Numbered from the stretch's first letter, positions 1-11,318 are shown. The stretch: DNA of 64,000 nt from Amycolatopsis albispora (GCF_003312875.1 NZ_CP015163.1:4340001-4404000), one strand, 5' to 3'. A program made the numbers and translations. The notes: generated by a model not told the origin, from the sequence alone.

Positions 1-104
1 ATCTGGTCGAGCTGACCGGCGAAGGTGGCCAGCTCCTCGTCGGTGACGGCCAGCCTGGCGAGCTTGGCCAGGTGTGCGACCTCGTCGCGGGAAATGTTGG
101 GCAC
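1..104 (-). CDS. gatC: Asp-tRNA(Asn)/Glu-tRNA(Gln) amidotransferase subunit C, partial
   Basis: Small subunit of the GatCAB amidotransferase, which converts Glu-tRNA(Gln) or Asp-tRNA(Asn) to the amidated form; GatC clamps GatA and GatB together. The visible N-terminus reads [20 protein letters not shown], the classic GatC opening helix. A GTG start at 104 gives 34 residues before the window edge cuts the gene (family length is about 95-100). It is divergent from the ACT-domain gene, the same arrangement as Rv3012c/Rv3013 in M. tuberculosis; gatA would be expected further left. Confidence 0.9.
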   Translation of the reverse strand, partial: MPNISRDEVAHLAKLARLAVTDEELATFAGQLDQ

Positions 105-322
105 GCGAGTGACTCTCCGTGGCTGATGCGGGTATGGCAGGTCGTTCTCCAAGGTCGTCAGTCTATGGTCAGTGGCCCGGGCGGCTCGACTGGGTTATCG
201 GCACCCGTGGCGGTCCCGCGAGCCGGACGGCGAATCCCCATCGTCATCTCCGTCTGCCACAATCGGCGCCCGGCACCTGCGTGGACGGCGAGGCTCCGCG
301 CCCGGCGTGAGAGGGGTTCGCT

Positions 323-976
323 GTGTCGTTCCTGATCCGGGTCCAGCTCCCGGACAGCCCAGGGACCCTCGGCGCGGTGGCCACCGCACTGGGCACGGTC
401 GGGGCCGACATTCTCAGCGTGGACGTGGTGGAGCGCACCAGCGGCGTGGCCATCGACGACCTGGTCGTCGAGCTGCCCAGCGGCAGCCTGCCCGACGCGC
501 TGATCACCGCCGCCGAGAGCGTGGAAGGCGTGGAGGTCGACGCCGTGCGGCCGTACGCGGGCGTGCTCGACACGCACCGCGAGCTGGAACTGGTCGAGGA
601 GATCGCGGCGACGCCGAAGACCGGGCTCGATCTGCTGGCCGAGGGCGTGCCGCGCATCATCCGTTCGGGTTGGGCGATCGTGGTCACCCCATCAGGCGAC
701 TCCCTGCAACGGCTGGCCTCGTCGGCGGCCGCGCCCGAGGCGCCGATCACCGACCTGCCGTGGCTGCCGCTGGAACGCGCCACCGTGCTCGACAGCGAGG
801 CGGCGTGGATCCCGGACACGTGGAAGGAACTCGGCACCGAACTGGCCGCGACGCCGCTGGGGAAGCCGGACCGGGCGCTGCTGGTGGGCCGCCCGGGCGG
901 CCCGATGTTCCGAGCGGCGGAAGTGGCGCGACTGGCGCACCTGGCCGGCATCGTCGCCGTCGTCCTGGACGGGTGA
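323..976 (+). CDS. ACT domain-containing protein
   Basis: A 217-residue protein with an N-terminal ACT domain (residues about 3-72; RVQLPDSPGTLGAVATAL is typical of ACT strand 1, the Gly-containing loop and helix 1). ACT domains bind amino acids or other small ligands. The C-terminal part (about 90-217) shows no catalytic motif I recognise. Homologues sit beside gatC in mycobacteria and other Actinobacteria (Rv3013), so a sensing or regulatory role linked to amino-acid or tRNA metabolism is possible but unproven. The GTG start at 323 follows a GAGAGGGG ribosome site. The 218 bp between gatC and this gene should hold both divergent promoters; no strong -35/-10 pair stands out there. Confidence 0.8.
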   Translation: MSFLIRVQLPDSPGTLGAVATALGTVGADILSVDVVERTSGVAIDDLVVELPSGSLPDALITAAESVEGVEVDAVRPYAGVLDTHRELELVEEIAATPKTGLDLLAEGVPRIIRSGWAIVVTPSGDSLQRLASSAAAPEAPITDLPWLPLERATVLDSEAAWIPDTWKELGTELAATPLGKPDRALLVGRPGGPMFRAAEVARLAHLAGIVAVVLDG

Positions 977-1016
977 CGTTCCCTCAGCCGGGTGGCGCGT
1001 GCTCTCGAGGTGGCCT

Positions 1017-1075
1017 GATGTCACGAATGTGGCTTTCGAGACGTTTGGTGTCCCGAAAGCCACATTCGTGACATC
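1017..1075. repeat. GAATGTGGCTTT hairpin repeat, copy 1 (type A loop)
   Basis: A perfect 22-bp inverted repeat (1017-1038 and 1054-1075) around a 15-nt loop containing GACGTTTGGTGTC, itself able to pair GAC with GTC. Core arm is CACGAATGTGGCTTT. It lies 40 bp after the ACT gene in a convergent gap. There is no U-tract, so it is not a classical intrinsic terminator, although a bidirectional termination or RNA-stabilising role is possible. Confidence 0.85.
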
Positions 1076-1155
1076 TCGGTTCCCTGGGCACACCGGCGCG
1101 GCGGTCAGCGCTGCGGGTCCCGAGGCGGACGCGGCCGGGCGAAGGGGTCGGCTCT

Positions 1156-1213
1156 TGAACACGAATGTGGCTTTGGGGGGCGTAATCGGCCCCGAAAGCC
1201 ACATTCGTGTTCA
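1156..1213. repeat. GAATGTGGCTTT hairpin repeat, copy 2 (type B loop)
   Basis: A perfect 19-bp inverted repeat (1156-1174 and 1195-1213) with a G/C-extended loop (GGGG against CCCC around CGTAATCGG). It shares the core arm of copy 1 but has a different loop class. It lies 51 bp beyond the end of the LLM gene in the same convergent gap (977-1263), which holds no gene. Confidence 0.85.
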
Positions 1214-1263
1214 GGGGGCCACGTTCAGCGAGGACTCACGCGCGGCGGCGAGAAGCGCGGCAG

Positions 1264-2298
1264 TCAGGTCCACGGCTCACCCACCCGATCCTGGCGAAGA
1301 TCGTTCAAGTCACCATCCCAGCCGGTGCCGCGCACGGCGTCGACGTCGGCAGTGCTCAGTGAGGGCTCGCGCGTGGCGGTGAGCGTGGCGGCGATGGGGG
1401 CGAAGGCGTGCATGTCTCGGTCCGAGAGGACGTGGTAGGTCAGGCCGTACCGTTCCCGCCGCTGGTGGAGTTCGTCGGCGATGCGGGTGGCGGTGCCGAT
1501 CACGCGCGACGGCATCTCCAGCACGAAGTCCGCGGCTGAGGCGCCCCAGCCCCGGCTGACGGCGGTGCGTTCCGCGGCGGCGCGGTGGTCGTCGGTCAGG
1601 TCGATGGACAGGATCTGGCTCAGCTCCACGTCACGCCCGCTCTCGCGCACCCAGCCGACCTTTCGCAGCATGGCCTCCGGCGTCCGCTCCGACATGGCGT
1701 CGGAAATACTGCCGCCGGGCAGGGCGATCGGCAGGATCCCGGCCACGTCCGCCACCTGACCGGCCAGCCGCAGCATGCGTTTGCCCCCGGCACCGACCAG
1801 CAACGGCGGACGTGGCGCCGCCGGGAACACCGACAGGTCCCGCACTTGGTAGTGCTCACCCGAGTGCGTCAGCTTCTCGCCGCGCAGCAGCCCGTCCAGC
1901 ACCTCGAGCGACTCCGCCAGCCGCGACACGCGCGTGCCCGCGGCATCGAACGGCAGCCCGGCGCGCTCGTACTCGTCCAGCAGCCAGCCCGCCCCGATGC
2001 CCAGCTCGAACCGCCCGCCGGACAGGTGCTGCAGCGTCGCGGCCTCCTTCGCCAGCAGCACCGGGTGCCGGTAGTCGTTGGACAGCACCAGCGTGCCCAC
2101 CCGCAGCCGGGTGGTCGCCGCGGCGACGGCGGTCAGCGCGAGCATCGGCGACAGCTGGTCGCCGAACGGCTCGGCGACGAAGTGGTCCCGCAACAACAGC
2201 GTCGAATACCCGAGCCGCTCGGCCTCCTTCGCCGTCTCGATCAGCTGCGCGCCATCGCGCGCGGACTCCGCCACCACACCGAACCGGAACTCACGCAT
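1264..2298 (-). CDS. LLM-class F420-dependent oxidoreductase
   Basis: A 344-residue luciferase-like monooxygenase-fold (TIM-barrel) protein. The N-terminus (FRFGVVAESARDGAQLIETA), the LRVGTLVLSNDYRHPVLLAKE segment in two halves around residue 70, and FELGIGAGW around 110 are typical of actinobacterial F420-linked LLM proteins of the roughly 300-residue type. Such enzymes use F420H2 or FMNH2 to reduce or oxidise small organics; the substrate here cannot be read from sequence. Stand-alone gene, ATG start, converging on the ACT gene. The C-terminal tail beyond about residue 300 is hydrophilic and probably variable. Confidence 0.75.
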   Translation of the reverse strand: MREFRFGVVAESARDGAQLIETAKEAERLGYSTLLLRDHFVAEPFGDQLSPMLALTAVAAATTRLRVGTLVLSNDYRHPVLLAKEAATLQHLSGGRFELGIGAGWLLDEYERAGLPFDAAGTRVSRLAESLEVLDGLLRGEKLTHSGEHYQVRDLSVFPAAPRPPLLVGAGGKRMLRLAGQVADVAGILPIALPGGSISDAMSERTPEAMLRKVGWVRESGRDVELSQILSIDLTDDHRAAAERTAVSRGWGASAADFVLEMPSRVIGTATRIADELHQRRERYGLTYHVLSDRDMHAFAPIAATLTATREPSLSTADVDAVRGTGWDGDLNDLRQDRVGEPWT

Positions 2299-2347
2299 GC
2301 GCCGATCATGCGGGCCCGCCGCCGGCGGCGCTGGCGGTTTTCGGACG

Positions 2348-5205
<2,858 letters not shown>

Positions 5206-5220
5206 CTACGCGACTCTAGG

Positions 5221-6237
5221 TCACCAGGTCTCTGGGGGTTCGGCGAATGCCTTAGCCAGGTCCCTGGTCAGGGAAAGTGCCCGCCGCATCCAGTCCGCGG
5301 AGGCGCCGGCCAGGCCGCACACCGGGGTCGCGACCGCGCGCTCGGCCAGTATCGAGCGGTTGAAGCCCAGCCGGTCGGCCAGTTCCAGGGCGGGACGGGC
5401 CACCGCGCGCAGGTTCGTCTCGGTCTCGGTCGCGGGTGTGAGGCCCAGGAACAGCTCCACCCCGGAGTCCCAGGTCTCCCCGAGTTCGTCGAGCACCGCT
5501 GACGACAAGTCGACAGCGGTCAGGTCGAAGGCGATCGCCCCGGCCCCGGCCGCCCGCAGCAGCGCGAACGGCGGCCGCCGGTGGCAGCAGTGCACGATCA
5601 CCGGCTGCCCGGTGATCGACCGCACGCCGTCGATCATGCGCGCGAGCAGCTCGCGGGCCTCGGGCTCGGGCACCGCGGGCACGGTGCCGTAGCCGGACGG
5701 CGTCGACAGCGAACCGGCGAGGATCGCGGGCAGCGTCGGTTCGTCCAGCTGCACCACCACCTTCGCGCCGGTGCGCGCGCTCAGTTCGGCGACGTGCGCG
5801 CGCAGGCCTTCGAGCAGCGAGTCGGTGAACTCGCGCAACGCGCCGCGGTCGGTGAGGACGCGGTGCCCGCGCGGGAGTTCGATCCCGGCGCCGAGCGTCC
5901 ACGGCCCGGCGACCTGCGCCTTGAGCACCGCGGGCCGTCCGGCGGCCTCCTGGAGCGCGTCGATGTCCCACCGGCGGAGGTCGACCGCGCGCCGGTGGTC
6001 GTGCCCCGGCCGCGCGGCCACGCGGTACCCCGACGGCACCACCTCCACCGCCAGGTCGACCAGCAGCGCGGCGGTCCGGCCGAGCAGGTCGGCCCCCACC
6101 CCGCGGGCCGGCAACTCCGGCTCGTGCGGGAAGTCCGCGAGTTCCCCGAAGATCACCGCGGCCGCCTCGGCCACGTCGGTGCCCGGCATCGACCCGATCC
6201 CGGTGGCCGTACCCGTCTGCCAAGCTCGTTCGTTCAC
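5221..6237 (-). CDS. MetE C-terminal-domain-like protein (B12-independent methionine synthase family)
   Basis: A 338-residue protein resembling only the C-terminal catalytic barrel of cobalamin-independent methionine synthase (MetE is about 755). It starts with TATGIGSMPGTD, keeps QLDEP (about 164-168) and a zinc-site-like set: His216 and Cys218 in VHCCHRR, Asp238 where MetE has Glu, and Cys307 in ATPVCGLAG. The family occurs beside ligA in mycobacteria (Rv3015c). It may transfer methyl or other one-carbon groups to a thiol, but lacks the MetE N-terminal half, so true methionine synthase activity is doubtful. First gene of the ligA operon; an ATG or alternative start near 6223 is also possible. 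Confidence 0.8.
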   Translation of the reverse strand: MNERAWQTGTATGIGSMPGTDVAEAAAVIFGELADFPHEPELPARGVGADLLGRTAALLVDLAVEVVPSGYRVAARPGHDHRRAVDLRRWDIDALQEAAGRPAVLKAQVAGPWTLGAGIELPRGHRVLTDRGALREFTDSLLEGLRAHVAELSARTGAKVVVQLDEPTLPAILAGSLSTPSGYGTVPAVPEPEARELLARMIDGVRSITGQPVIVHCCHRRPPFALLRAAGAGAIAFDLTAVDLSSAVLDELGETWDSGVELFLGLTPATETETNLRAVARPALELADRLGFNRSILAERAVATPVCGLAGASADWMRRALSLTRDLAKAFAEPPETW

Positions 6238-6362
6238 CCGGCCGATTGTGCTCGGTGTTGCGCGCGGGTAAACCGTCGCCCCGCCGCCTGTCGCTCCCGG
6301 CCCGCGGAAGTCACACTGTGCTCAGTCAGCTACCCCATGATCACCGAGGAGGTGAAACCGCG

Positions 6363-7196
6363 ATGCGCGTGGCACTGGCCCAGACCGACTGCCGCCTCGG
6401 CGACGTCGACGGAAACTTGACCAGCACCGAGCAGCTCATCAAGGAGTCCGCGGCCCAGGACGCGGACCTGGTGGTCTTTCCCGAGCTGAGCCTCACCGGC
6501 TACGCGCTCGGGCAGCTCGCCGAGGACATCTCGCTCTGGCCCGACGACCCGCGACTGGCCGAGCTGGCCAAGCACGGGCCGGACGTGGTGATCGGCCTGC
6601 TCGAAGACGGCCGGATCCGGCGGCACAACTCGGCGCTGTACCTGTCCGACGGCGAAATGGTGCACAACCACCGGAAGCTGTACCTGCCGAACTACCTGAT
6701 CTGGGAAGAGCGCAAGCACGCCAGCCCCGGCCAGACCATGCGGGCCTTCGACACGCGCCACGGCCGGTTCGCCACGCTGATCTGCAACGACGCCTGGCAG
6801 CCGATGCTGCCGTGGCTGGCCGCGCAGGACGGCGCCGAGGTGCTGGTGGTGCCGACGAACAGCGCGGCCAAGCTGACCGGCGGTTCCTTCGACCCCGCCG
6901 AGTACTGGCACGACCTGCTCGTGTTCACCGCGCGCATGCAGCAGTGCTGGGTGATCTTCGTGAACCGGGTCGGCGACGAGGCGGGCGTGCGGTTTTGGGG
7001 TGGTTCGCGGGTGATCGACCCGTGGGGTTCGGTGGTGGCCACCGCGCCGACGTGGGAGGAATCGCTGACCCTGGTGGACATCGACCTGACCGCGGTGCGC
7101 CGCCGCCGTCGTGAGATCCCGCTGCTGGCCGACGCCCGCCTCGGGCTGCTGCGGCGGGAACTGGAGCGGCTGATCAACGAGAGCGGGCCGGACTGA
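6363..7196 (+). CDS. carbon-nitrogen hydrolase (nitrilase superfamily)
   Basis: A 277-residue member of the nitrilase/amidase superfamily, which hydrolyses C-N bonds of amides or nitriles. The catalytic triad is visible: Glu41 (FPELSLTGY), Lys105 (HRKLYLPN) and Cys141 (LICNDAW). The true start is the ATG at 6363, fixed by an excellent AGGAGGTG ribosome site 8 nt upstream; the open frame runs back to 6246 but without such a site. The substrate is unknown; the sequence resembles NAD-synthetase-type or beta-ureidopropionase-like amidases. A short hairpin (ACCGCC...GGCGGT, 7239-7255) lies between it and the next gene. Confidence 0.85.
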   Translation: MRVALAQTDCRLGDVDGNLTSTEQLIKESAAQDADLVVFPELSLTGYALGQLAEDISLWPDDPRLAELAKHGPDVVIGLLEDGRIRRHNSALYLSDGEMVHNHRKLYLPNYLIWEERKHASPGQTMRAFDTRHGRFATLICNDAWQPMLPWLAAQDGAEVLVVPTNSAAKLTGGSFDPAEYWHDLLVFTARMQQCWVIFVNRVGDEAGVRFWGGSRVIDPWGSVVATAPTWEESLTLVDIDLTAVRRRRREIPLLADARLGLLRRELERLINESGPD

Positions 7197-7277
7197 GCGG
7201 GCGTCCAGACACGGACATTTCCCGTAAATCCCCTGATCACCGCCACTTCGGCGGTGCGCGCATTACGCTCGACCGCC

Positions 7278-8087
7278 ATGACGAGCTCTTCGCAGCCGGG
7301 CTGGTATGCCGACCGCGCCGATCCCACCGTGCAGCGCTGGTGGGACGGCGCCGCCTGGACCGAGCACACCCGCCCGGCGCCGCGGCCGCACGACGCCGAG
7401 CGGATCGAGCTGGACATCGAGGGCACGCCCGACCCGGATCGGATCCGCGCGCAGGCCGCCAGGGCCACCAGGGGCCAGGCGGTGCGCGGCGGCGGGGGCA
7501 CGCTGTTCACCGAGCCGGTGCTGGTGGTCAACCAGCGGGCGAAGCTGATCGAGCTGGCCAACGAGTTCGGCGTGTTCGACGCGAACGGCAACCGGCTGGG
7601 CGGGGTGGTCCAGGTCGGGCAGAGCCCGCTGCGCAAGGTGCTGCGCCTGCTCACCGCCTACGACCAGTACCTCACGCACCGGTTCGAAGTTCGTGACGCC
7701 AATCACAGCACGGTGCTCAAGGTGACCCGGCCGCGCAAGATCTTCAAGTCGCGGTTCCTGGTGACCAGGGCGGACGACACCCCGATCGGCGAGATCGTGC
7801 AGGAGAACATGATCGGCAAGATCAGGTTCGCTTTCCTGGTCGGTGCTCGTAAGGTGGGAGGCATCCAGGCGGAGAACTGGCGCGCGTGGAACTTCTCCAT
7901 CCGCGACGAGTCCGGTGAGGAGGTGGCCAGGGTGACCAAGACCTTCGGCGGGTTCGTCAAGGCCGCCTTCACCACCGCGGACAACTACGTGGTGCAGATC
8001 CACCGGCAGCTGCCGGACCCGCTGGCCAGCATGGTGGTGGCCAGCGCGCTCACCATCGACACCGCGTTGAAGCAGGACTCGGAATAG
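7278..8087 (+). CDS. DUF2510 and phospholipid scramblase-related (LURP-one-like) protein
   Basis: A 269-residue two-part protein. Residues 1-40 carry a DUF2510 motif (PGWYADRADPTVQRWWDGAAW), a small W-rich module common at the N-terminus of actinobacterial membrane-associated proteins. Residues about 75-269 form a scramblase/LURP-one-like 12-stranded beta barrel with repeated strands (FGVFDANGNRLGGVVQVGQ). No transmembrane helix except possibly near the C-terminus (ASMVVASALTIDTAL). A TACGCT -10 element (7264-7269) lies 8 nt before the ATG, suggesting a leaderless mRNA. Seven bases before the next gene, so co-transcription is likely. Confidence 0.75.
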   Translation: MTSSSQPGWYADRADPTVQRWWDGAAWTEHTRPAPRPHDAERIELDIEGTPDPDRIRAQAARATRGQAVRGGGGTLFTEPVLVVNQRAKLIELANEFGVFDANGNRLGGVVQVGQSPLRKVLRLLTAYDQYLTHRFEVRDANHSTVLKVTRPRKIFKSRFLVTRADDTPIGEIVQENMIGKIRFAFLVGARKVGGIQAENWRAWNFSIRDESGEEVARVTKTFGGFVKAAFTTADNYVVQIHRQLPDPLASMVVASALTIDTALKQDSE

Positions 8088-8093
8088 GACGGC

Positions 8094-9140
8094 ATGGAAC
8101 TCTCCCCCGACGACGGCTCCCGGCACTGGGCGGAGCCGGGCGTGTACGCGGTTTCGCCGGGCGTCTACCGGATTCCGCTGCCGCTGCCGAACGACGCGCT
8201 CAAGGCGATCAACGTCTACGCGGTGACCGACGGTTCGCGGCTGGTGCTGATCGACTCGGGCTGGGCGCTGGTGGAGGCCCGCGAGCTGCTCGGCGCCGGG
8301 TTGAAAGCGATCGGCGCGGAACTCGGTGACATCGCGGAGTTCCTGGTCACCCACGTGCACCGCGACCACTACACGCAGGCGGTGGCGCTGCGCCGCGAGT
8401 TCGGCGGGCGGGTGGCGCTCGGCGACGGTGAGCGCGAGTCGCTGAAGATCAGCGGCGACCCCACCACCATGCCGATGAACACGCAGATCCGGCTGCTGAC
8501 GCAGGCGGGCGCGACGCCGGTGATCGAGGCGCTGGCCGCGATGTTCGGCAACTACCAGCGCCCCCGCACGGACACCGAGCTGTGGGAGGAGCCGGACGAA
8601 TGGCTCACCCCCGGCCGCCGGACCGTGCTGCCGGACCGCGAGCTGGACGTGGTCCACACGCCGGGGCACACCGCCGGGCACCTGGTTTTTGTCGACGAGG
8701 CAGCGGATCTGATGTTCACCGGCGACCACGTGCTGCCGCACATCACCCCGTCGATCGGCTTCCAGCCGGCCCGCTCGGACCTGCCGCTCAAGGAGTTCCT
8801 GGACTCACTGCGCCTGGTGCGGGGCATGCCGGACAGGCGCATGCTGCCCGCGCACGGCCCGGTTTCGCCGAGCGTGCACACCAGGGTCGACGAACTGCTG
8901 GTGCACCACGACAAGCGCCTCGACGAGATCGGCACGCGCGTGGCCGAGGGCGCGAGCACCGCGTACGAGGTCGCGCTGCGGCTCGGCTGGACGCGGCGGC
9001 AGCGCGAACTCGGTGAGCTGGACGCGTTCAACCAGTGCCTGGCGGTCAACGAAACCGGGGCGCACCTGGACCTGCTGGCCTTCCGCGGTGCGCTCAGGGT
9101 GTCCGATGTGGACGGTATCCGGCACTACCTGCTCCCGTGA
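8094..9140 (+). CDS. MBL fold metallo-hydrolase
   Basis: A 348-residue metallo-beta-lactamase-fold enzyme. The HxHxDH zinc motif is present (THVHRDH, His87-His89-Asp91-His92), followed by HTPGHTAGHLVF and TGDHVLPHI, which supply further ligands. The substrate is unknown; similar proteins are thioesterases, glyoxalase II-like enzymes or lactonases. ATG start 6 bp after the scramblase-like gene. Its 3-prime end overlaps the convergent SMP-30 gene by 47 bp. Confidence 0.85.
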   Translation: MELSPDDGSRHWAEPGVYAVSPGVYRIPLPLPNDALKAINVYAVTDGSRLVLIDSGWALVEARELLGAGLKAIGAELGDIAEFLVTHVHRDHYTQAVALRREFGGRVALGDGERESLKISGDPTTMPMNTQIRLLTQAGATPVIEALAAMFGNYQRPRTDTELWEEPDEWLTPGRRTVLPDRELDVVHTPGHTAGHLVFVDEAADLMFTGDHVLPHITPSIGFQPARSDLPLKEFLDSLRLVRGMPDRRMLPAHGPVSPSVHTRVDELLVHHDKRLDEIGTRVAEGASTAYEVALRLGWTRRQRELGELDAFNQCLAVNETGAHLDLLAFRGALRVSDVDGIRHYLLP

Positions 9141-10014
9141 CGTTGAGCATCAGCGAGTAGAGCGACGAGCTGGCGCAGATGAACAGGCGGTTCCGCTTGG
9201 GGCCGCCGAACACGAAGTTCGCCACCACCTCGGGCACCTTGAGCTTGCCGATGCGCGTGCCGTCGGGGTCGAAGCAGTGCAGGCCGTCCCCGGCGGCGGC
9301 CCAGACGCGGCCGGTGTTGTCCAGCCGCAGCCCGTCGAACCGGCCCGAATCGCAGGTGGCGAACTCCTCGCCGCCGGACAGCGTGCCGTTCTCGCGGACG
9401 CCGAAAACGCGGATGTGGTTGACCCTGGTGTCGGCGATGTAGAGCTGGGAACCGTCGAGCGAGAAGGCCAGTCCGTTGGGGCGCAGGAAATCGTCGGCCA
9501 CGATGGCGGCTTCGCCGGTGACCGGGTCGACGCGGTAGACGTGGCAGGCGCCGATTTCGCTCTCCGCCTGATGGCCTTCGTAGTCGCTGTCGATGCCGTA
9601 GCTGGGGTCGGTGAACCAGTGCGCGCCGTCGGCCGCGACCACCACGTCGTTCGGGCTGTTGAACCGCTTTCCGCGGTAGTTGTCGGCGATCACGGTGATC
9701 GAGCCGTCGGGTTCGGTGCGGGTGACGCGGCGGTTGCCCTGCTCGCAGCTGACCAGCCTGCCCTGGGGGTCGACGGTGGCGCCGTTGGGGTAACCCGCCG
9801 GGCTGCGGAACACGCTGACCACGCCGTTGGTCTCGTCCCAGCGGAGCATGCGGTCGTTGGGGATGTCGCTCCAGAGAAGGTAACGACCGGCGGCGAAGTA
9901 GGCGGGGCCCTCGGCCCAGCGCGTGCCGTGGTACAGCCGCTCGAGCCGGTCGTCCCCGCCGACCCGCGCGAACCGCTCGTCCAACACTTCCCACTCGGTC
10001 GGAACCGTGTCCAT
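9094..10014 (-). CDS. SMP-30/gluconolactonase/LRE family protein
   Basis: A 306-residue six-bladed beta-propeller of the SMP-30/gluconolaconase family, which hydrolyses sugar lactones with a divalent metal. Typical signatures are visible: WAEGPAYFAAGRYLLWSDIP (metal Glu), GNRRVTRTEPDG, FNSPNDVVVAADG (metal Asn), FTDPSYG and LRPNGLAFSLDG (Asn/Asp metal ligands). ATG at 10014 chosen because it starts just before the family homology; an upstream GTG at 10050 is possible. It is divergent from an Lrp-type regulator 68 bp away that is a good candidate to control it. Confidence 0.85.
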   Translation of the reverse strand: MDTVPTEWEVLDERFARVGGDDRLERLYHGTRWAEGPAYFAAGRYLLWSDIPNDRMLRWDETNGVVSVFRSPAGYPNGATVDPQGRLVSCEQGNRRVTRTEPDGSITVIADNYRGKRFNSPNDVVVAADGAHWFTDPSYGIDSDYEGHQAESEIGACHVYRVDPVTGEAAIVADDFLRPNGLAFSLDGSQLYIADTRVNHIRVFGVRENGTLSGGEEFATCDSGRFDGLRLDNTGRVWAAAGDGLHCFDPDGTRIGKLKVPEVVANFVFGGPKRNRLFICASSSLYSLMLNVTGAGSAGYRPHRTP

Positions 10015-10082
10015 CGGATTCTCGTTTCTGCTGAATGACGTCCTGTGCACATCTAAGTTGCCGAACGAGATATGGTCAAGGC

Positions 10083-10532
10083 ATGGATGACGCAGACCGG
10101 CGGCTGCTGGCGGAGTTGCAGCGGGACGCCACCCAGTCGTACGCCGCGCTCGGCCGGGCGATCGGCCTGTCGAGCGGCGCGGCGCACGAGCGGGTGCGGA
10201 AGCTGCGGGAGTCGGGCGTGATCCGGCGGACGGCGGTGGAGGTCGATCCGGTGGCGCTGGACTACGGGGTGCTGGCCTACGTCCAGGTGCACGCGAACGC
10301 CTGGATGGGCGACACGCACGACGCGCTCGCCGCCGTGCCGGAGATCGAAGAGGCCCACGTCGTCGCGGGCGCGGCGACGCTGGTGCTGAAGGTGCGCACG
10401 CGCGGAACCGAGGAGCTGCAAGGGGTGCTGCGGCGGTTGTACGAGATCGACGGCGTCACCGGCACGGAGGCGACGGTGGTGCTGGAGACCTTCTTCGAGC
10501 GGCCGGTGCACGTGGAATACTCCGGTTCGTGA
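10083..10532 (+). CDS. Lrp/AsnC family transcriptional regulator
   Basis: A 149-residue feast/famine regulator: N-terminal winged helix (DRRLLAELQRDATQSYAALG, then GLSSGAAHERVRKLRESGVI) and C-terminal RAM/ligand-binding domain from about residue 65. It probably senses an amino acid or small metabolite. A TATGGT -10 (10071-10076) 6 nt before the ATG suggests leaderless translation. Divergent from the SMP-30 gene; its stop overlaps the GTG start of the acetyltransferase (GTGA), so the two are coupled. Confidence 0.88.
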   Translation: MDDADRRLLAELQRDATQSYAALGRAIGLSSGAAHERVRKLRESGVIRRTAVEVDPVALDYGVLAYVQVHANAWMGDTHDALAAVPEIEEAHVVAGAATLVLKVRTRGTEELQGVLRRLYEIDGVTGTEATVVLETFFERPVHVEYSGS

Positions 10533-10975
10533 GCACGATCCGGCGGGCGCGACGGGACGACGTGGCGAGCATCGCCACCATGCTGGCGGACGACGCGATC
10601 GGCTCGGGGCGGGAAGACCCGTCGGAGCTGGGCCCGTACTTCGCGGCCTTCGACGCCATCGACGCCGACCCGAACCAGGTACTGGTGGTGGCGGAGGCGG
10701 ATGGCGTGCTGGTCGGGACGCTGCAGCTGTCGATCATCCCCGGCATGGCGCGGACAGGTGCTACGCGGGGCCAGATCGAGGGGGTTCGGGTGCACTCGAG
10801 CCAGCGGGGCACCGGGCTGGGGACCACGCTGCTGGAATGGGCCATCGACCAGGCGCGGACGCGGGGGTGCGCCATCGTGCAACTGACCTCGGACGCGCGG
10901 CGCACCGATGCACACCGGTTCTACGAACGCCTGGGCTTCGCCCCCACCCACACCGGCTTCAAACTGGAGTTCTGA
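10529..10975 (+). CDS. GNAT family N-acetyltransferase
   Basis: A 148-residue GNAT enzyme transferring an acetyl group from acetyl-CoA to an amine. The acetyl-CoA motif is clear (RGQIEGVRVHSSQRGTGLG, Q/RxxGxG/A at about 90-95) followed by CAIVQLTSDARRTDAHRFYE, the usual substrate-side helix. GTG start overlaps the Lrp stop by 4 nt. Substrate unknown. Confidence 0.85.
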   Translation: MSTIRRARRDDVASIATMLADDAIGSGREDPSELGPYFAAFDAIDADPNQVLVVAEADGVLVGTLQLSIIPGMARTGATRGQIEGVRVHSSQRGTGLGTTLLEWAIDQARTRGCAIVQLTSDARRTDAHRFYERLGFAPTHTGFKLEF

Positions 10976-11026
10976 CACGAATGTGGCTTTGGGAGCGGAT
11001 TTCGCCCCGAAAGCCACATTCGTGTC
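10974..11026. repeat. GAATGTGGCTTT hairpin repeat, copy 3 (type B loop)
   Basis: A perfect 17-bp inverted repeat (10974-10990 and 11010-11026) with a GGG...CCCC type B loop. The left arm begins inside the stop codon of the acetyltransferase gene, so the hairpin would be transcribed at the very 3-prime end of its mRNA. Confidence 0.85.
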
Positions 11027-11045
11027 CGCGGCAGGCGGGCCCGGT

Positions 11046-11100
11046 TGTCACGAATGTGGCTTTCGGGACACCAAACGTCTCGAAAGCCACATTCGTGACA
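11046..11100. repeat. GAATGTGGCTTT hairpin repeat, copy 4 (type A loop, reverse orientation)
   Basis: A perfect 20-bp inverted repeat (11046-11065 and 11081-11100). Its loop GGACACCAAACGTCT is the reverse complement class of copy 1, so relative to copy 1 the whole element is inverted. Confidence 0.85.
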
Positions 11101-11111
11101 CTCGCCGCGCC

Positions 11112-11176
11112 ACCCACCAGCAAACCGGCGGCCGGGCGACCCACCAACAAACCGGCAGCCGGGCTACCCACCTGCA
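11112..11176. repeat. 27-bp imperfect tandem repeat
   Basis: Two full copies (11112-11138 and 11139-11165) and one partial copy (from 11166) of a 27-bp unit beginning ACCCACC and containing CAAACCGGC. It is placed between hairpin copy 4 and the terminator in the 343-bp convergent gap 10976-11318. The period is a multiple of three but no convincing start codon or ribosome site supports a peptide. Confidence 0.7.
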
Positions 11177-11222
11177 CCAAAACCCACCCAGCCTTCCCAT
11201 CCCCGGTCCACAGCCCAAAACA

Positions 11223-11280
11223 CGGCGAAGGCCAGCTTGTCAAGGTACTCTTCCCAGCCTTGACAAGCTGGCCTTCGCCG
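11223..11280. terminator. bidirectional terminator-like hairpin
   Basis: A perfect 23-bp inverted repeat (11223-11245 and 11258-11280) with a 12-nt loop lies between the convergent acetyltransferase and mnmA genes. The very stable stem suits transcription termination in both directions. No U-tract follows, which is usual in high-GC Actinobacteria. Confidence 0.75.
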
Positions 11281-11318
11281 TCGTCACACTAAAAAACCGG
11301 GGTGGCAACCCCAACGTC

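Noticed and set aside
1017..1213. Possible CRISPR array made of hairpin repeats
   Set aside because: Only two copies per site, with different loops, no regular spacers of 30-40 bp and no cas genes nearby.
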